Source: Prunella strophiata (lineage: Eukaryota > Chordata > Aves > Passeriformes > Prunellidae). From it: DNA of 64,000 nt. Positions 63,898 to 64,000 of the stretch are shown piece after piece; the first letter of the stretch is position 1; each line of letters starts with the position of its first letter. Both the position numbers and the translations under genes were made by a program. Under the pieces are notes generated by a model, which ran no database searches, was not told the origin of the DNA, and saw only the letters and a program-made list of their open reading frames with translations. The stretch spans positions 42,692,990-42,756,989 of the forward strand of contig JAZBQD010000014.1 of NCBI GenBank assembly GCA_036583965.1, written 5' to 3'.

Positions 63898-64000
63898 GGC
63901 TTCTGTAAGGCTTTCCACAGGGTCCCACTTGACACCCTTATCTCCAAACTGGAGACACATGGGTTTGAAGGCTGGACTATTTGGTGATTAAGGAATTGTC
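63898..64000 (+). mobile_element. CR1 LINE reverse transcriptase fragment, + strand, cut by window end
   Basis: The + strand reads FCKAFHRVP, then [16 protein letters not shown] and a stop within the WIRNWL region. This is the CR1 reverse transcriptase block around the first catalytic-aspartate motif (usually FCKAFDTVSH). The catalytic Asp is replaced (KAFH instead of KAFD), and an in-frame TGA follows the GWTIW residues, so the copy is dead. It begins abruptly at about 63898, a typical 5' truncation, and continues beyond the window. Confidence 0.78.

Overview
This is a vertebrate, almost certainly avian, nuclear genomic window containing one protein-coding gene that I recognise: DBX2 (developing brain homeobox 2), on the + strand from about 35.64 to 56.47 kb. 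The avian call rests on CR1 LINE fragments as the dominant interspersed repeat (about 18.2, 22.8, 30.5-32.5 and 63.9 kb), a compact AT-rich non-coding background, and DBX2 introns of only 13.0, 4.5 and 2.4 kb. Other sauropsids also carry CR1, so bird is an inference.

Layout. 1-35.1 kb is AT-rich intergenic DNA with no gene I can support. It holds microsatellites, a long polypurine tract beside a small GC-rich block (7.6-8.27 kb), three clear CR1 pieces, a decayed stretch at 19-21 kb that may contain an old reverse transcriptase relic, and homeodomain-site-rich DNA near 14.5 kb that could be an enhancer. 35.17-37.56 kb is a CpG island with the DBX2 promoter region and exon 1. Its downstream half is a perfect 52-bp minisatellite with 26 full copies, starting only 36 bp after the exon 1 splice donor. 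Intron 1 continues to 48.96 kb and contains a second, unrelated three-copy tandem repeat that also has a 52-bp period. Exon 2 (48958-49053), exon 3 (53552-53739) and exon 4 (56147-56470) follow. 56.5-62 kb is ordinary downstream DNA. 62.27-62.66 kb is a small isolated GC/CpG-rich island with no recognisable protein. The right edge cuts through a CR1 reverse transcriptase fragment.

The four DBX2 exons join in phase (334 + 96 + 188 + 324 nt = 942 nt) into a 313-residue protein with an Eh1-like repressor motif near the N-terminus and a complete homeodomain at residues 163-222, split between exons 3 and 4. From established knowledge DBX2 is a nuclear transcriptional repressor that patterns interneuron progenitors in the neural tube. 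The most unusual object in the window is the 26-copy, stop-free, CpG-dense, hairpin-forming 52-bp array next to exon 1. It creates very long spurious open frames on both strands and could easily be misannotated as protein. I see no CRISPR array, phage, operon, tRNA or rRNA.
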